Notes under the pieces: generated by a model
Database searches by the model: none
What the model was told of the DNA's origin: nothing
Seen by the model: the letters and a program-made list of their open reading frames with translations, nothing else
Program-made: the position numbers and the translations under genes
Origin: an uncultured Bacteroides sp.
GTDB lineage: Bacteria; Bacteroidota; Bacteroidia; Bacteroidales; Bacteroidaceae
Assembly: GCF_963677685.1 (NCBI RefSeq)
Contig: NZ_OY782186.1
Span: 62,001 to 126,000, forward strand
Direction: 5' to 3'
Length of the DNA stretch: 64,000 nt
Part shown: piece by piece, positions 34,599-43,776 of the stretch
How the letters are laid out: each line of letters starts with the position of its first letter
How positions within the stretch are numbered: the first letter of the stretch is position 1

Positions 34599-35471
34599 CT
34601 ACCTAGAGTTAAAGACAATGCCAGAGACAATTAAAGCTAATCCGAAATATGTAGATATTGCTATTTGCTCGCCAAGAAATAGATATATAAAGAAGAGAGA
34701 GAGAAAAGGAGAAAGATAACAAAGTTGGTTAATTAATGCAGGGTTATGACTTGTTCGAATAGCATAACCAAAACAAACAAAAGGGATCCCTATTTCAAAA
34801 GCCCCAACATACATACCAGATAATATACCGGCTATCGAGTTAATGCCAATACCAATGATAGTTGACGCAATAATAAGATAAAAAGTTCCCAAAAGGAAAC
34901 ATGCAAAAAGTGCCACTACAGCATCAACATGCTTTGTTTTATTCGTTGCAATCCAGTATGAGGCCCAAAGGAAAGCACTCAACGCCGCAAGTAATACACC
35001 AAATGCGGAGACAGATTTCCCACCAAAATCATGACCTGAACCAATAGAAATAAACGCAACGCCCACAAGAGAAAGAAACATACCAACGTATTTTTTTCGA
35101 GCGATAGGTTTTCTTGTAAATAGAGACAACAAGACAAGTAAAACAATAGGCCAAGTATAGTTTATTGGCTGTGCTACTTGTGCAGGCAGTAAGTCATATG
35201 CCCAAAACAAAACTAAATAATACACTACAGGATTTAATAATCCCATCCACGCAAAGCGCTTCCAGTCTGCAAAAGACAAGCGCTGAACTAATGTCCATTT
35301 TCTCTGTAACAAAACCGCACTAAAAAAGAACAGTAAACCAGTAAGTGAGGCTACTAAGAGTAATTCAAAAGAACTTAGATATTTTAAAGCAATTTTAAAA
35401 GCAGAAGCAACCGTCGACCAGCTTAGCACTGCTATACCGGCAGCGACGATTGCTTTGTGTTCTTGTTTCAT
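34599..35471 (-). CDS. DMT-family transporter (EamA repeats)
   Basis: 290 residues with ten hydrophobic helices in two five-helix EamA repeats. Each repeat is of about 140 residues; the second begins near the phrase FGVLLAALSAFLWASYWI. These carriers export amino acids, metabolites or drugs. The substrate cannot be read from the sequence. It starts 7 bases after the aminopeptidase P gene, which suggests peptide- or amino-acid-related export, but that is only inference from position. Confidence 0.88.
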   Translation of the reverse strand: MKQEHKAIVAAGIAVLSWSTVASAFKIALKYLSSFELLLVASLTGLLFFFSAVLLQRKWTLVQRLSFADWKRFAWMGLLNPVVYYLVLFWAYDLLPAQVAQPINYTWPIVLLVLLSLFTRKPIARKKYVGMFLSLVGVAFISIGSGHDFGGKSVSAFGVLLAALSAFLWASYWIATNKTKHVDAVVALFACFLLGTFYLIIASTIIGIGINSIAGILSGMYVGAFEIGIPFVCFGYAIRTSHNPALINQLCYLSPFLSLFFIYLFLGEQIAISTYFGLALIVSGIVFNSR

Positions 35472-35478
35472 ACAAGCA

Positions 35479-36852
35479 TTATCTAAGTTCTTCTACCTCG
35501 TCGGTTGTTAATGGTATCTTTTTACCCAATCGACGAGCCCCTGTTTCAGTAATTAAATAATCTTCTTCATTACGAATACCTCCAAAATCTTTATAAGTTT
35601 CAAGTTTTTCATAATTAATAAACTCAGCAAATTTATTTTCCGCTTTCCATAAATCAATTAATTCAGGAATGAAATAGACCCCCGGCTCTATCGTCAAGAC
35701 AAAGCCCTGTTCAAGAGGACGAGCTAAGCGAAGAGATTTACGCCCAAATTGAGTGCTCTTAGGCTGTCCATTATATCCTACCCAGACTTCACCTAAATTT
35801 TCCATATCATGCACATCCATTCCCATCATATGCCCTAGACCACACGGAAAAAACATAGCATGTGCTCCCGCCTGAACAGCCTCAGACGAATCACCTTTCA
35901 TTATTCCCAGGTCTTTCAATCCATCACAGATAACGCGAGCAGATAATTCATATACATCCTTAAAAGACACGCCAGGACGAAGAGCAGAAACCGCAGCTAA
36001 ATGAGAAGCTACTTGAATATCATAAACTTCTTTTTGGCGAGTAGTAAATTTTCGATCAGCAGGTATTGTCGAAGACATATCACCAGCATACCCCATCGAC
36101 GTTTCAGCACCAGCGTCAATCAAAAACAAATCACCCGATTTAACCGTATTCCCATGATAGTGATTATGTAAAGTTTGCCCATTTACTGTAGCAATAGTAG
36201 CAAAGGATAAATCACCTCCGGCAGCAGTTGCTACAGCTTCCAAGGCAGCCACCACCTCATATTCCTTCATCCCTGGACGAAGTATCTTAGTAGCAGTAAT
36301 ATGCATATCTGCAGTAATATTACAAGCCTTTTCTATCTCAAGAATCTCTTCAGCTGATTTATAGTTACGTTGATTCACGACTGCCCGGATAAAATCAACA
36401 GAAGCTTGTTGTTGAGCTACTGGAACATTTAACCATTCCAATAATTTCAGTTTATGCTCCGCACGATAAGGAGGTAAATAATGAATAGTTTGCCCTTTCC
36501 GTTGAGCCTTTAACAAATATTCTTTAATAGAATCCGAAGGCATCGTTTTTTCAACCCCTATCAATTCACTTTTTTCTTTTATAGTTGGTTGTGTCCCCAT
36601 CCATACAATATGATCGATGGTAAGTTCATCCCCAAAAACAACTTCTTTATCTTCGTCAATATCAATTATAGCTGAAAGACCTGAAAAAGAGAGACCAAAA
36701 TAATATAGGAAAGTCGAATCTTGTCGATAACGAAATGTATTATCTGCATAATTCAACCCATATTCATCATTTCCCAGAAATAGCAAAACACCAGAGCCTA
36801 AAGCCTTTTTTAACAACGCTCTACGTTGTATATACGTTTCTTTAGAAAACAT
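35479..36852 (-). CDS. Aminopeptidase P family protein (Xaa-Pro aminopeptidase)
   Basis: 457 residues. An N-terminal creatinase-like domain (about 1-165) precedes the pita-bread M24 domain. Metal ligands are visible: FLIDAGAETSMGYAGD with two Asp (about 247-262), H in LGHMMGMDVHD (about 334-344), E in LTIEPGVYF (about 383-391), and a final E in GGIRNEEDYLIT. The enzyme removes an N-terminal residue preceding proline, using two Mn2+ or similar ions. No signal peptide, so cytoplasmic. A TATCTTTG box lies at 36886-36879. The DMT transporter follows. Confidence 0.94.
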   Translation of the reverse strand: MFSKETYIQRRALLKKALGSGVLLFLGNDEYGLNYADNTFRYRQDSTFLYYFGLSFSGLSAIIDIDEDKEVVFGDELTIDHIVWMGTQPTIKEKSELIGVEKTMPSDSIKEYLLKAQRKGQTIHYLPPYRAEHKLKLLEWLNVPVAQQQASVDFIRAVVNQRNYKSAEEILEIEKACNITADMHITATKILRPGMKEYEVVAALEAVATAAGGDLSFATIATVNGQTLHNHYHGNTVKSGDLFLIDAGAETSMGYAGDMSSTIPADRKFTTRQKEVYDIQVASHLAAVSALRPGVSFKDVYELSARVICDGLKDLGIMKGDSSEAVQAGAHAMFFPCGLGHMMGMDVHDMENLGEVWVGYNGQPKSTQFGRKSLRLARPLEQGFVLTIEPGVYFIPELIDLWKAENKFAEFINYEKLETYKDFGGIRNEEDYLITETGARRLGKKIPLTTDEVEELR

Positions 36853-36878
36853 AATTTTTCATTTATAAGTTAGTCCAA

Positions 36879-36886
36879 CAAAGATA
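36879..36886 (-). promoter_or_regulatory. Bacteroidetes -7 box for the aminopeptidase P gene
   Basis: The minus strand reads TATCTTTG 26 bases before the ATG at 36852. It is divergent from the rpoN promoter about 56 bases away. Confidence 0.55.
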
Positions 36887-36941
36887 ACCCTTTTTATTAA
36901 TTTTGGCATTTATCTATTTACAAAATATCGATTTAAATCGT

Positions 36942-36949
36942 TACTTTTG
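36942..36949 (+). promoter_or_regulatory. Bacteroidetes -7 box for rpoN
   Basis: TACTTTTG lies 34 bases before the chosen rpoN ATG at 36984. A TTG-initiated extension from 36903 would start upstream of this box, so it is rejected. Confidence 0.55.
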
Positions 36950-36983
36950 TAGCAAGATAACATACGTAGATAAAGAAAGCATT

Positions 36984-38441
36984 ATGGTACAGAGTTCCCG
37001 TCAAACACAGTCGCAGGTACAGCAACAGATGCAAACCCTTTCACCTCAACAAATTCTAGTGGTGAAGTTGCTGGAACTTCCTACTGTAGAACTAGAAGAT
37101 CGTGTACGCGCAGAACTGCTAGAAAACCCAGCTTTAGAGGAGGGGAAAGAAGAAAAACTTACAGACGAAGCTCCTACCGCTGAAGTTCAAGACAATGAGG
37201 CTGACACCAATGAATATGATTCTTTAAACGACTATCTCACTGAAGACGATATTCCTGACTACAAATTACAAGAAAATAATCGTTCTAAAGGTGAACAAGC
37301 AGAAGAAATTCCATTTTCAGATGTAGTTTCATTCTATGAAATTCTAAAAGAGCAACTTAGAGAAAGGAATCTAACTGAACAGCAAAAAGAATTAGCTGAA
37401 TATATTATAGGCTCATTAGATGACGATGGGTTATTAAGGAAATCATTAGAGAGCATATGTGATGAATTAGCCATTTATGCGGGAATAAACACCAATGAGC
37501 ATGAACTTGAAGAAGTGCTAAAAACAATTCAGGATTTTGATCCGGCAGGTTTAGGTGCCCGCGACCTACAAGAATGCCTTAGTATACAAATTCAGCGAAA
37601 AGAACCTTCTCCACTTAAAGAAACAGAGCTTAATATTATTGAGAAATGTTATGAAGAATTCACACGAAAGCATTGGGATAAGATAATGCAAAAGCTAAAT
37701 CTTAATGAGAAAAAATTTAAAGAGGCTATTGCCGAAATAACAAAATTAAACCCGCGTCCCGGAAGCTCTTTAGGTGAAGTAATCGGACGTAACATGCAAC
37801 AAATCATACCTGATTTTACTGTAGAGACTTATGACGATGGAAATATTATTCTCAACATAAACAACCGTAATGTTCCTGAATTGCGAATGAGCAAAGACTT
37901 CACTAATATGTTAGAAGAACACACTAAAAACAAACAAACAAAAGAGGCAAGAGAAGCCATGATGTTCCTCAAGCAAAAGCTAGATTCTGCTCAAAATTTC
38001 ATTGAAGCAATCAAGCAGCGTCAAAATACGTTGCAAACCACAATGCAGGCTATTATAGACCTGCAACGTCCTTTCTTTCTTGAAGGAGATGAATCACTTC
38101 TTCATCCTATGATCCTTAAAGACGTAGCCGAAAAAACAGGACTTGATATTTCCACTATATCCAGAGTAAGCAATAGCAAATACGTACAAACCAATTATGG
38201 TGTGTATTCTCTTAAATTTTTCTTCAACGATGGATATACCACTGAAGATGGCGAAGAAATGTCCGTAAGGGAAATACGCAAAATTCTAAAAGAATGCATT
38301 GATGAAGAAAACAAAAAGAAGCCGCTAACAGATGATGAATTAGCTGATATATTAAAAAGTAAAGGCTACCCTATAGCTAGGAGAACCGTTGCTAAATATC
38401 GCCAACAACTCAACATACCAGTAGCCAGATTAAGAAAATAA
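36984..38441 (+). CDS. rpoN: RNA polymerase sigma-54 factor
   Basis: 485 residues from ATG 36984, starting MVQSSRQTQSQVQQQMQTLSPQQ. Region I is Gln/Leu-rich and binds the enhancer-activator. Region II is acidic (about 60-105). The core-binding domain follows (about 110-290). The C-terminal RpoN box is ARRTVAKYR (465-473), which reads the -24 element. It gives activator-dependent transcription. No bacterial enhancer-binding protein is encoded in this window. The PAP2-like gene follows by 24 bases, so it may share the transcript. Confidence 0.96.
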   Translation: MVQSSRQTQSQVQQQMQTLSPQQILVVKLLELPTVELEDRVRAELLENPALEEGKEEKLTDEAPTAEVQDNEADTNEYDSLNDYLTEDDIPDYKLQENNRSKGEQAEEIPFSDVVSFYEILKEQLRERNLTEQQKELAEYIIGSLDDDGLLRKSLESICDELAIYAGINTNEHELEEVLKTIQDFDPAGLGARDLQECLSIQIQRKEPSPLKETELNIIEKCYEEFTRKHWDKIMQKLNLNEKKFKEAIAEITKLNPRPGSSLGEVIGRNMQQIIPDFTVETYDDGNIILNINNRNVPELRMSKDFTNMLEEHTKNKQTKEAREAMMFLKQKLDSAQNFIEAIKQRQNTLQTTMQAIIDLQRPFFLEGDESLLHPMILKDVAEKTGLDISTISRVSNSKYVQTNYGVYSLKFFFNDGYTTEDGEEMSVREIRKILKECIDEENKKKPLTDDELADILKSKGYPIARRTVAKYRQQLNIPVARLRK

Positions 38442-38465
38442 AAAAAAATTAACTGCAAAAATATT

Positions 38466-39128
38466 ATGGAAGAGCACCTTATTACAGATAAAACATTAAT
38501 AAAAATTGCACGAATAATCTCGTCAATTCTTACCCCATTTTCTATCCCATTCATAGCATTTCTTATCCTATTCCTTTTTTCATATCTCCGAATCATGCCC
38601 CTAGCTTATAAATTGATTGTGCTAGGAATTATTTATTGCTTTACGATATTAATGCCAATGTTAACAATATTTCTATTCCGAAAAATAAATGGCTTTGATG
38701 CTAAAGAACTTACTGAGCGCAAAAAGCGTTATATACCTTATATATTAACAATAACATCTTATGTCTTTTGCCTACTAATGATGCGCAAACTAAACATACC
38801 ATGGTATATGTCTGGTATAATTTTAGCATCATTAATAGCTATGAGTATAAGTATCATAATAAATTTAAAATGGAAGCTGAGTGAACACATGATTGGCATG
38901 GGAAGTATTGTAGGAGGGTTAATTTCATTCAGCGCTCTATTTGGATACAATCCTATATGGTGGTTATGTGGATTTTTATTAATATCAGGCATATTAGGGA
39001 CAGCCCGCATTATCCTTCAGCATCACACAATAGGAGAAGTACTAAGTGGATTCCTTTTAGGCTTTATATCTACATTATTAGTATTACACCCTAGTATTAA
39101 TATTATATTTAGATTTTTGCTATTTTAA
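38466..39128 (+). CDS. PAP2-superfamily-like membrane protein
   Basis: 220 residues and about six membrane helices. The C-terminal half has HHTIGEVLSGFLLGFIS, matching the last PAP2 motif (H-x3-D/E-x-GxxxG). The first KxxxxxxRP and second PSGH motifs are not seen in their canonical form, except KRYIPYIL and GTARIILQHH, which only approximate them. Catalysis on a lipid phosphate is therefore possible but not sure. It lies between rpoN and gcvH in the same direction. Undecaprenyl or phosphatidylglycerol phosphate is a guess for the substrate. Confidence 0.72.
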   Translation: MEEHLITDKTLIKIARIISSILTPFSIPFIAFLILFLFSYLRIMPLAYKLIVLGIIYCFTILMPMLTIFLFRKINGFDAKELTERKKRYIPYILTITSYVFCLLMMRKLNIPWYMSGIILASLIAMSISIIINLKWKLSEHMIGMGSIVGGLISFSALFGYNPIWWLCGFLLISGILGTARIILQHHTIGEVLSGFLLGFISTLLVLHPSINIIFRFLLF

Positions 39129-39166
39129 GTATATATAAATGATGTATAATTTTAAAACGTATCATT

Positions 39167-39547
39167 ATGAATTTTCCTGAAGAATTAAAGTACACAAAAG
39201 AACATGAATGGATTCGCGTAGACGGAAATGTAGCCTATGTAGGCATAACCGACTACGCCCAAGAGCAACTAGGAGATATTGTTTTTGTTGACATACCTAG
39301 TATAGGAGAAAAACTAGAATACGGTGAAGTTTTCGGCACCATTGAAGTAGTTAAAACAATATCAGACCTCTTCATCCCTGTAGCAGGAGAGATCCTAGAA
39401 GAAAATAAAATGCTAGAAGAAAAACCTGAACTAGTAAACCAAGACCCTTACGGTGAAGGTTGGTTAGTCAAGATTGCTCTTTCTCCAAACAGTGACTTCA
39501 GTTCGCTATTAGACGCTAAAGAATATAAAAAATTGATTAACGAATAA
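39167..39547 (+). CDS. gcvH: Glycine cleavage system H protein
   Basis: 126 residues. The lipoyl domain carries K63 in IEVVKTISD, the lipoylated lysine. N-terminal YTKEHEWI and [10 protein letters not shown] match the family closely. It shuttles the aminomethyl group between the P, T and L proteins in glycine cleavage. The other gcv genes are not here. It is part of a run of plus-strand genes and is 9 bases before purE, so the two are co-transcribed. Confidence 0.96.
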   Translation: MNFPEELKYTKEHEWIRVDGNVAYVGITDYAQEQLGDIVFVDIPSIGEKLEYGEVFGTIEVVKTISDLFIPVAGEILEENKMLEEKPELVNQDPYGEGWLVKIALSPNSDFSSLLDAKEYKKLINE

Positions 39548-39556
39548 ACCAATAAC

Positions 39557-40063
39557 ATGACTCCACTTGTTAGTATAATCATGGGTAGCACATCTGATCT
39601 TCCTGTTATGGAAAAAGCAGCTCAGCTACTAAACGATATGCACATACCTTTTGAAATAAATGCTCTTTCAGCACATCGCACACCGGAAGCTGTCGAAACA
39701 TTTGCTAAGAATGCGCATGCAAAAGGGATTAAAATAATTATTGCTGCTGCTGGCATGGCTGCTCATTTACCAGGAGTTATTGCTGCCTCCACAACATTGC
39801 CAGTAATAGGTGTTCCTATAAAATCAACATTAGATGGTATGGATGCATTATTGGCTATAGTACAAATGCCTCCTGGCATACCTGTAGCAACAGTAGGAAT
39901 AAATGCCGCTCTTAATGCTGCAATTCTTGCTATTCAAATCTTATCTTTAGAAGATAAAGAATTAGAAACCAAATTTAGAGCTTATAAAGAGGGGCTTAAA
40001 AATAAAATAGTAAAAGCCAACGAAGAGCTAAAAGAGGTAAAATATGAGTTTAAAACAAATTAA
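39557..40063 (+). CDS. purE: N5-carboxyaminoimidazole ribonucleotide mutase
   Basis: 168 residues, the class I PurE length. The substrate loop GSTSDLPVMEKA (about 10-21) and SAHRTPE (about 40-46), with its catalytic His, are present. AAAGMAAHLPGVIAA fits the phosphate-binding region. It converts N5-CAIR to CAIR in purine synthesis. It stops at 40063 and ispG starts at 40064, so translation is coupled. The purK partner is not in this window. Confidence 0.96.
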   Translation: MTPLVSIIMGSTSDLPVMEKAAQLLNDMHIPFEINALSAHRTPEAVETFAKNAHAKGIKIIIAAAGMAAHLPGVIAASTTLPVIGVPIKSTLDGMDALLAIVQMPPGIPVATVGINAALNAAILAIQILSLEDKELETKFRAYKEGLKNKIVKANEELKEVKYEFKTN

Positions 40064-41932
40064 ATGGATCTATTTAACTATTCTCGAAGAGAATCATCGA
40101 AAGTCATTGTTGGCAATATAATTTTAGGCGAAACACAACCTATTCGCATACAATCAATGACTAATACATCCACGCAAGATACTGAAGCCTGCGTGAAACA
40201 AGCAAAAAAGATCATTGATGCTGGAGGTGACTATGTACGTCTGACTACACAAGGGATGAAAGAGGCTGAAAACCTCAAAAATATAAATGCAGAACTAAGA
40301 AGTCAAGGATATATGAATCCATTAGTAGCTGACATTCATTTCACACCTAAAGTAGCAGATGTAGCAGCTCTATATGCAGAAAAAGTACGCATTAATCCTG
40401 GCAATTATTTAGATGCACCTCGTACTTTCAAACAAGTAGAATACACCGATGAAGAATATGCACAAGAATTATTAAAAATTCGGGAAAGATTTGTGACTTT
40501 CCTAAACATTTGTAAAGAAAATAACACAGCGATTCGCATCGGAGTTAATCATGGTTCGCTTTCAGATCGCATCATGACCCGTTATGGAGATACCCCAGAA
40601 GGAATGGTAGAATCTTGTATGGAGTTCCTTCGTATTTGTGTTGCCGAAAATTTCGCAAATGTAGTAATCTCAATAAAAGCTTCAAATACAGTAATTATGG
40701 TCAGAACCGTAAGACTACTTGTTGAAGTTATGGAAAGAGAAGGAATGCAGTTCCCATTACATCTAGGAGTAACCGAGGCTGGAGACGGAGAAGATGGGCG
40801 AATAAAATCAGCATTAGGGATTGGCACATTACTAGCAGATGGCTATGGAGATACAATACGCGTATCTCTAAGCGAAGATCCAGAAGCAGAAATACCTGTT
40901 GCAAAAAAATTAGTAGAACATGTCAACCTCCGCTGCGACCACCCTTATATACCAGGATTAGCAGCAAAAGAATTTAATTATCTTTCACCTGTTCGAAGAA
41001 AAACGAAAGCCGTAAAAAACATAGGTGGCGAAAATACCCCTATTGTTATAGCTGATAGAATGGATAATAAATTTAGTATAAACCATCAATTTATCCCTGA
41101 TTACATTTACGCTGCAAGAACAATACCATCCCAGATCGAAGAAGGTCCTGAATATATTCTCGATGCAGACATATGGGAAACAGAAAAAGATAAATTTGAT
41201 AAGACAGGAAAGAAATGCTGGCCTGCTTTCAATCACACACAACTATTAGCGATTGGAGAATGCCAATCCGAACTTAAATTTTTATTCATGCCATATATGG
41301 CATTAACTGATGAAGCTATTGCCTGCCTAAAAGTACATCCTGAAATAGTATTGCTTTCTCAAAGTAATCATCCTAATAGAGTCGGAGAGCATAGAGCATT
41401 TGTACATCAATTAATAAATGAGAAAATTGACAACCCAGTTGTGACATTCCAACATTATACAGAAAATCAAGTTGAAGACTTCCAAATAAAATCAGCTGCA
41501 GATATGGGACCATTAATAATAGATGGAATCTCAGATGGAATATTCTTATACAACCAAGGAGAGATCAATCATGATATCATAGACACGACTGCTTTTGGTA
41601 TCTTACAAGCAGGACGAGTACGAACTAGTAAGACCGAATATATATCATGCCCTGGATGCGGACGCACGCTCTTTAGCCTACAAAGCACTATTGCTCGCGT
41701 AAAAGCTGCAACATCTCACCTAAAAGGACTCAAAATAGGTATCATGGGATGCATCGTAAATGGACCTGGTGAAATGGCCGATGCAGACTATGGCTATGTA
41801 GGTGCAGGAAAAGGAAGAATAAGTTTATATCGAAAAAAAGAGTGTATAGAGAAAAATATACCAGAAGAAGAAGCTGTAAACAAACTCATCGCACTGATCA
41901 AAGAAAACGGGGACTACATCGAGGAAAATTAG
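40064..41932 (+). CDS. ispG: 4-hydroxy-3-methylbut-2-enyl diphosphate synthase, long form
   Basis: 622 residues against about 370 in E. coli. The extra length is a central domain (about 300-510) between the TIM barrel and the Fe-S domain, as in plants, Chlamydia and Bacteroidetes. The TIM barrel starts IQSMTNTSTQDTEACVKQA. The Fe-S cluster ligands are in YISCPGCGRTL and IMGCIVNGPGEM. It converts MEcPP to HMBPP in the MEP isoprenoid pathway. It starts directly at the purE stop. A long hairpin without U-tract follows at 41939-41984. Confidence 0.96.
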   Translation: MDLFNYSRRESSKVIVGNIILGETQPIRIQSMTNTSTQDTEACVKQAKKIIDAGGDYVRLTTQGMKEAENLKNINAELRSQGYMNPLVADIHFTPKVADVAALYAEKVRINPGNYLDAPRTFKQVEYTDEEYAQELLKIRERFVTFLNICKENNTAIRIGVNHGSLSDRIMTRYGDTPEGMVESCMEFLRICVAENFANVVISIKASNTVIMVRTVRLLVEVMEREGMQFPLHLGVTEAGDGEDGRIKSALGIGTLLADGYGDTIRVSLSEDPEAEIPVAKKLVEHVNLRCDHPYIPGLAAKEFNYLSPVRRKTKAVKNIGGENTPIVIADRMDNKFSINHQFIPDYIYAARTIPSQIEEGPEYILDADIWETEKDKFDKTGKKCWPAFNHTQLLAIGECQSELKFLFMPYMALTDEAIACLKVHPEIVLLSQSNHPNRVGEHRAFVHQLINEKIDNPVVTFQHYTENQVEDFQIKSAADMGPLIIDGISDGIFLYNQGEINHDIIDTTAFGILQAGRVRTSKTEYISCPGCGRTLFSLQSTIARVKAATSHLKGLKIGIMGCIVNGPGEMADADYGYVGAGKGRISLYRKKECIEKNIPEEEAVNKLIALIKENGDYIEEN

Positions 41933-41938
41933 TAAGAA

Positions 41939-41984
41939 ATATCCTTGTTTAGGCATTCATCTCAAAATGCTTAAACAAGGATAT
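41939..41984. terminator. Long 19-bp hairpin after ispG, without a clear U-tract
   Basis: 41939-41957 pairs with 41966-41984 with one wobble and an 8-base loop. No T run follows on the plus strand. It could stabilise the 3' end or act with another factor. Confidence 0.6.
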
Positions 41985-42049
41985 CCAATAATTCCTTTAA
42001 AAAATCAAGTCCAAAGAAAGAACAACTCCATTACCATAAAACAAGATTT

Positions 42050-43726
42050 TTACTTTCCTGTTGCCGCAAGAATCTGATTGTACTCTTCTCCGGTAGACAA
42101 TATTTTTACAGCTTGTTTCAAATCATCATCATCTTTCAATTGTTGTATTATACTACCCCGTTGATAATAATAACGTTTAATAATTTCCACAGATATCATA
42201 TTCCTAATATCTTTAGAGAAGTAATTTAAATCGCGATCAAGATTATGAGTAAATTTCTTCTCTAATGTCTTAAATTCATTGGCGGTATCATCCATATAAC
42301 CTTCAAACTTAGCCGCTTCCTTTAAACTTTTAAGAATTTTCTCACTCTGCTGATCATATTTAAAATCTGAAGCCTTTACTAAAGCTTTAAAATCAGCATA
42401 GTCAGCATTTGATAAGACAAACTTATCAGGAGTAGATATTGTAGAATGTTTTAAACAATACTGAGTTGCATAATTGAATATTAAGTTATCATCAATTAGA
42501 TAAAACAGAATATTAGGCATCTTTTGAGGTTTAACAACTATATCGGGAGTAATTCCTCCTCCATCCCGTACCTCACGCCCATCAGCAGTGTAAAACACAT
42601 TAGTTAAGCTATCTGGCAATCGACCTACGCTTCCATCTTCATTTCTATGTTTATAATCAAGAGCTTGCACACAACGCCCACTTGGGATATAGTATTTAGA
42701 AGTTGTAACTTTCAGCGTTCCTCCATACGGCAATGAACGAGGAACTTGGACCAATCCTTTACCAAAAGTTCGAGTACCAATAATAACAGCTCTATCAAGA
42801 TCTTGAAGCGCTCCTGCTAATATTTCAGACGATGAAGCCGTACGACTGTTAACAAGCACAGCTATAGGGATCTCTGTATCTAGTGGTTCACGCAAAGTTT
42901 TATAAGTATTACTAGCCTGCTTTATTTTCCCTTTAGTAACTACTATCGTTTTGCCACGCGGGACGAAAAAGTTAATAATTTCAACTGCTTGATCAAGTAA
43001 CCCGCCGCCATTACCGCGCAAATCAATAACCAATGCCCCCATACCTTTCTTTTTTAAATCAAGAAAAGCCTTTTTAAACTCTTTAGAGGGATTACCTGAG
43101 AAACTACTCAAATTAATATATCCAACCTTATGATCACTAAGAATTCCTGCATACGGAACAGTGGGTAGCTGTATCGACTTTCGAACAAGAGTAAAGTCTA
43201 ACCTTTTTTTAGTTCCAGGTCTTTCCACCTGCAAGTTAAAAGCTGTACCAACCTGCCCTCTAAGCATTTCACTCACTTCTGAATTATTTTTTCCTGCCAG
43301 ATCCTTACCATCTATTGCCATCAAAATATCACCAACCTTCAGCCCAACTTCCGCTGCCGGCATACCTTCATATGGCTCAGCTATAACAGAACGCTTAAGT
43401 TTTGAATCATACGCTATTACAGAGCCAACTCCACCATAAGAGCCATTAATCATTTGTTCCAACTCATTTTTATCCTCCTCAGGAAAATAATTAGTATAAG
43501 GATCTAAAGACATTAACATCGCATCGATCCCTTCACGAAGAGTTTTATTCGGATTAATTGTGTCTACATAAAACATATCAAGCTCTTTCACAATAGCATT
43601 AAATATCTCGATGTTTTTAGCTAACTGAAAGCTACGGCTACCTCCATTTCTAAAACTAAAAAAAGCCGCGATCATCAAAGCAAACACAATCACGACAGCA
43701 CTCTTTCTATTTAGGTATCTTTTCAT
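42050..43726 (-). CDS. S41-family C-terminal processing protease
   Basis: 558 residues. An N-terminal membrane anchor (about 10-27) precedes a helical region, a PDZ domain (about 90-175) with YGGVGSVI and GDILMAIDGKD, and the peptidase core. The catalytic Ser is in NSRTASSSEILAGAL and the Lys in GTRTFGKGLVQ, a Ser-Lys dyad. An extra C-terminal region of about 200 residues is helical. It should act in the periplasm on unfolded tails or envelope proteins. It follows the PfkB kinase gene by 50 bases on the same strand. Confidence 0.93.
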   Translation of the reverse strand: MKRYLNRKSAVVIVFALMIAAFFSFRNGGSRSFQLAKNIEIFNAIVKELDMFYVDTINPNKTLREGIDAMLMSLDPYTNYFPEEDKNELEQMINGSYGGVGSVIAYDSKLKRSVIAEPYEGMPAAEVGLKVGDILMAIDGKDLAGKNNSEVSEMLRGQVGTAFNLQVERPGTKKRLDFTLVRKSIQLPTVPYAGILSDHKVGYINLSSFSGNPSKEFKKAFLDLKKKGMGALVIDLRGNGGGLLDQAVEIINFFVPRGKTIVVTKGKIKQASNTYKTLREPLDTEIPIAVLVNSRTASSSEILAGALQDLDRAVIIGTRTFGKGLVQVPRSLPYGGTLKVTTSKYYIPSGRCVQALDYKHRNEDGSVGRLPDSLTNVFYTADGREVRDGGGITPDIVVKPQKMPNILFYLIDDNLIFNYATQYCLKHSTISTPDKFVLSNADYADFKALVKASDFKYDQQSEKILKSLKEAAKFEGYMDDTANEFKTLEKKFTHNLDRDLNYFSKDIRNMISVEIIKRYYYQRGSIIQQLKDDDDLKQAVKILSTGEEYNQILAATGK

Positions 43727-43776
43727 ATTTACAATTTAGAGTTGATCTACAAATAAACAAGAAAACAAGTCAATAT

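Noticed and set aside
36903..36983. N-terminal extension of rpoN by 27 codons
   Set aside because: It begins with TTG and contains the rpoN -7 box; the family start fits the ATG at 36984.
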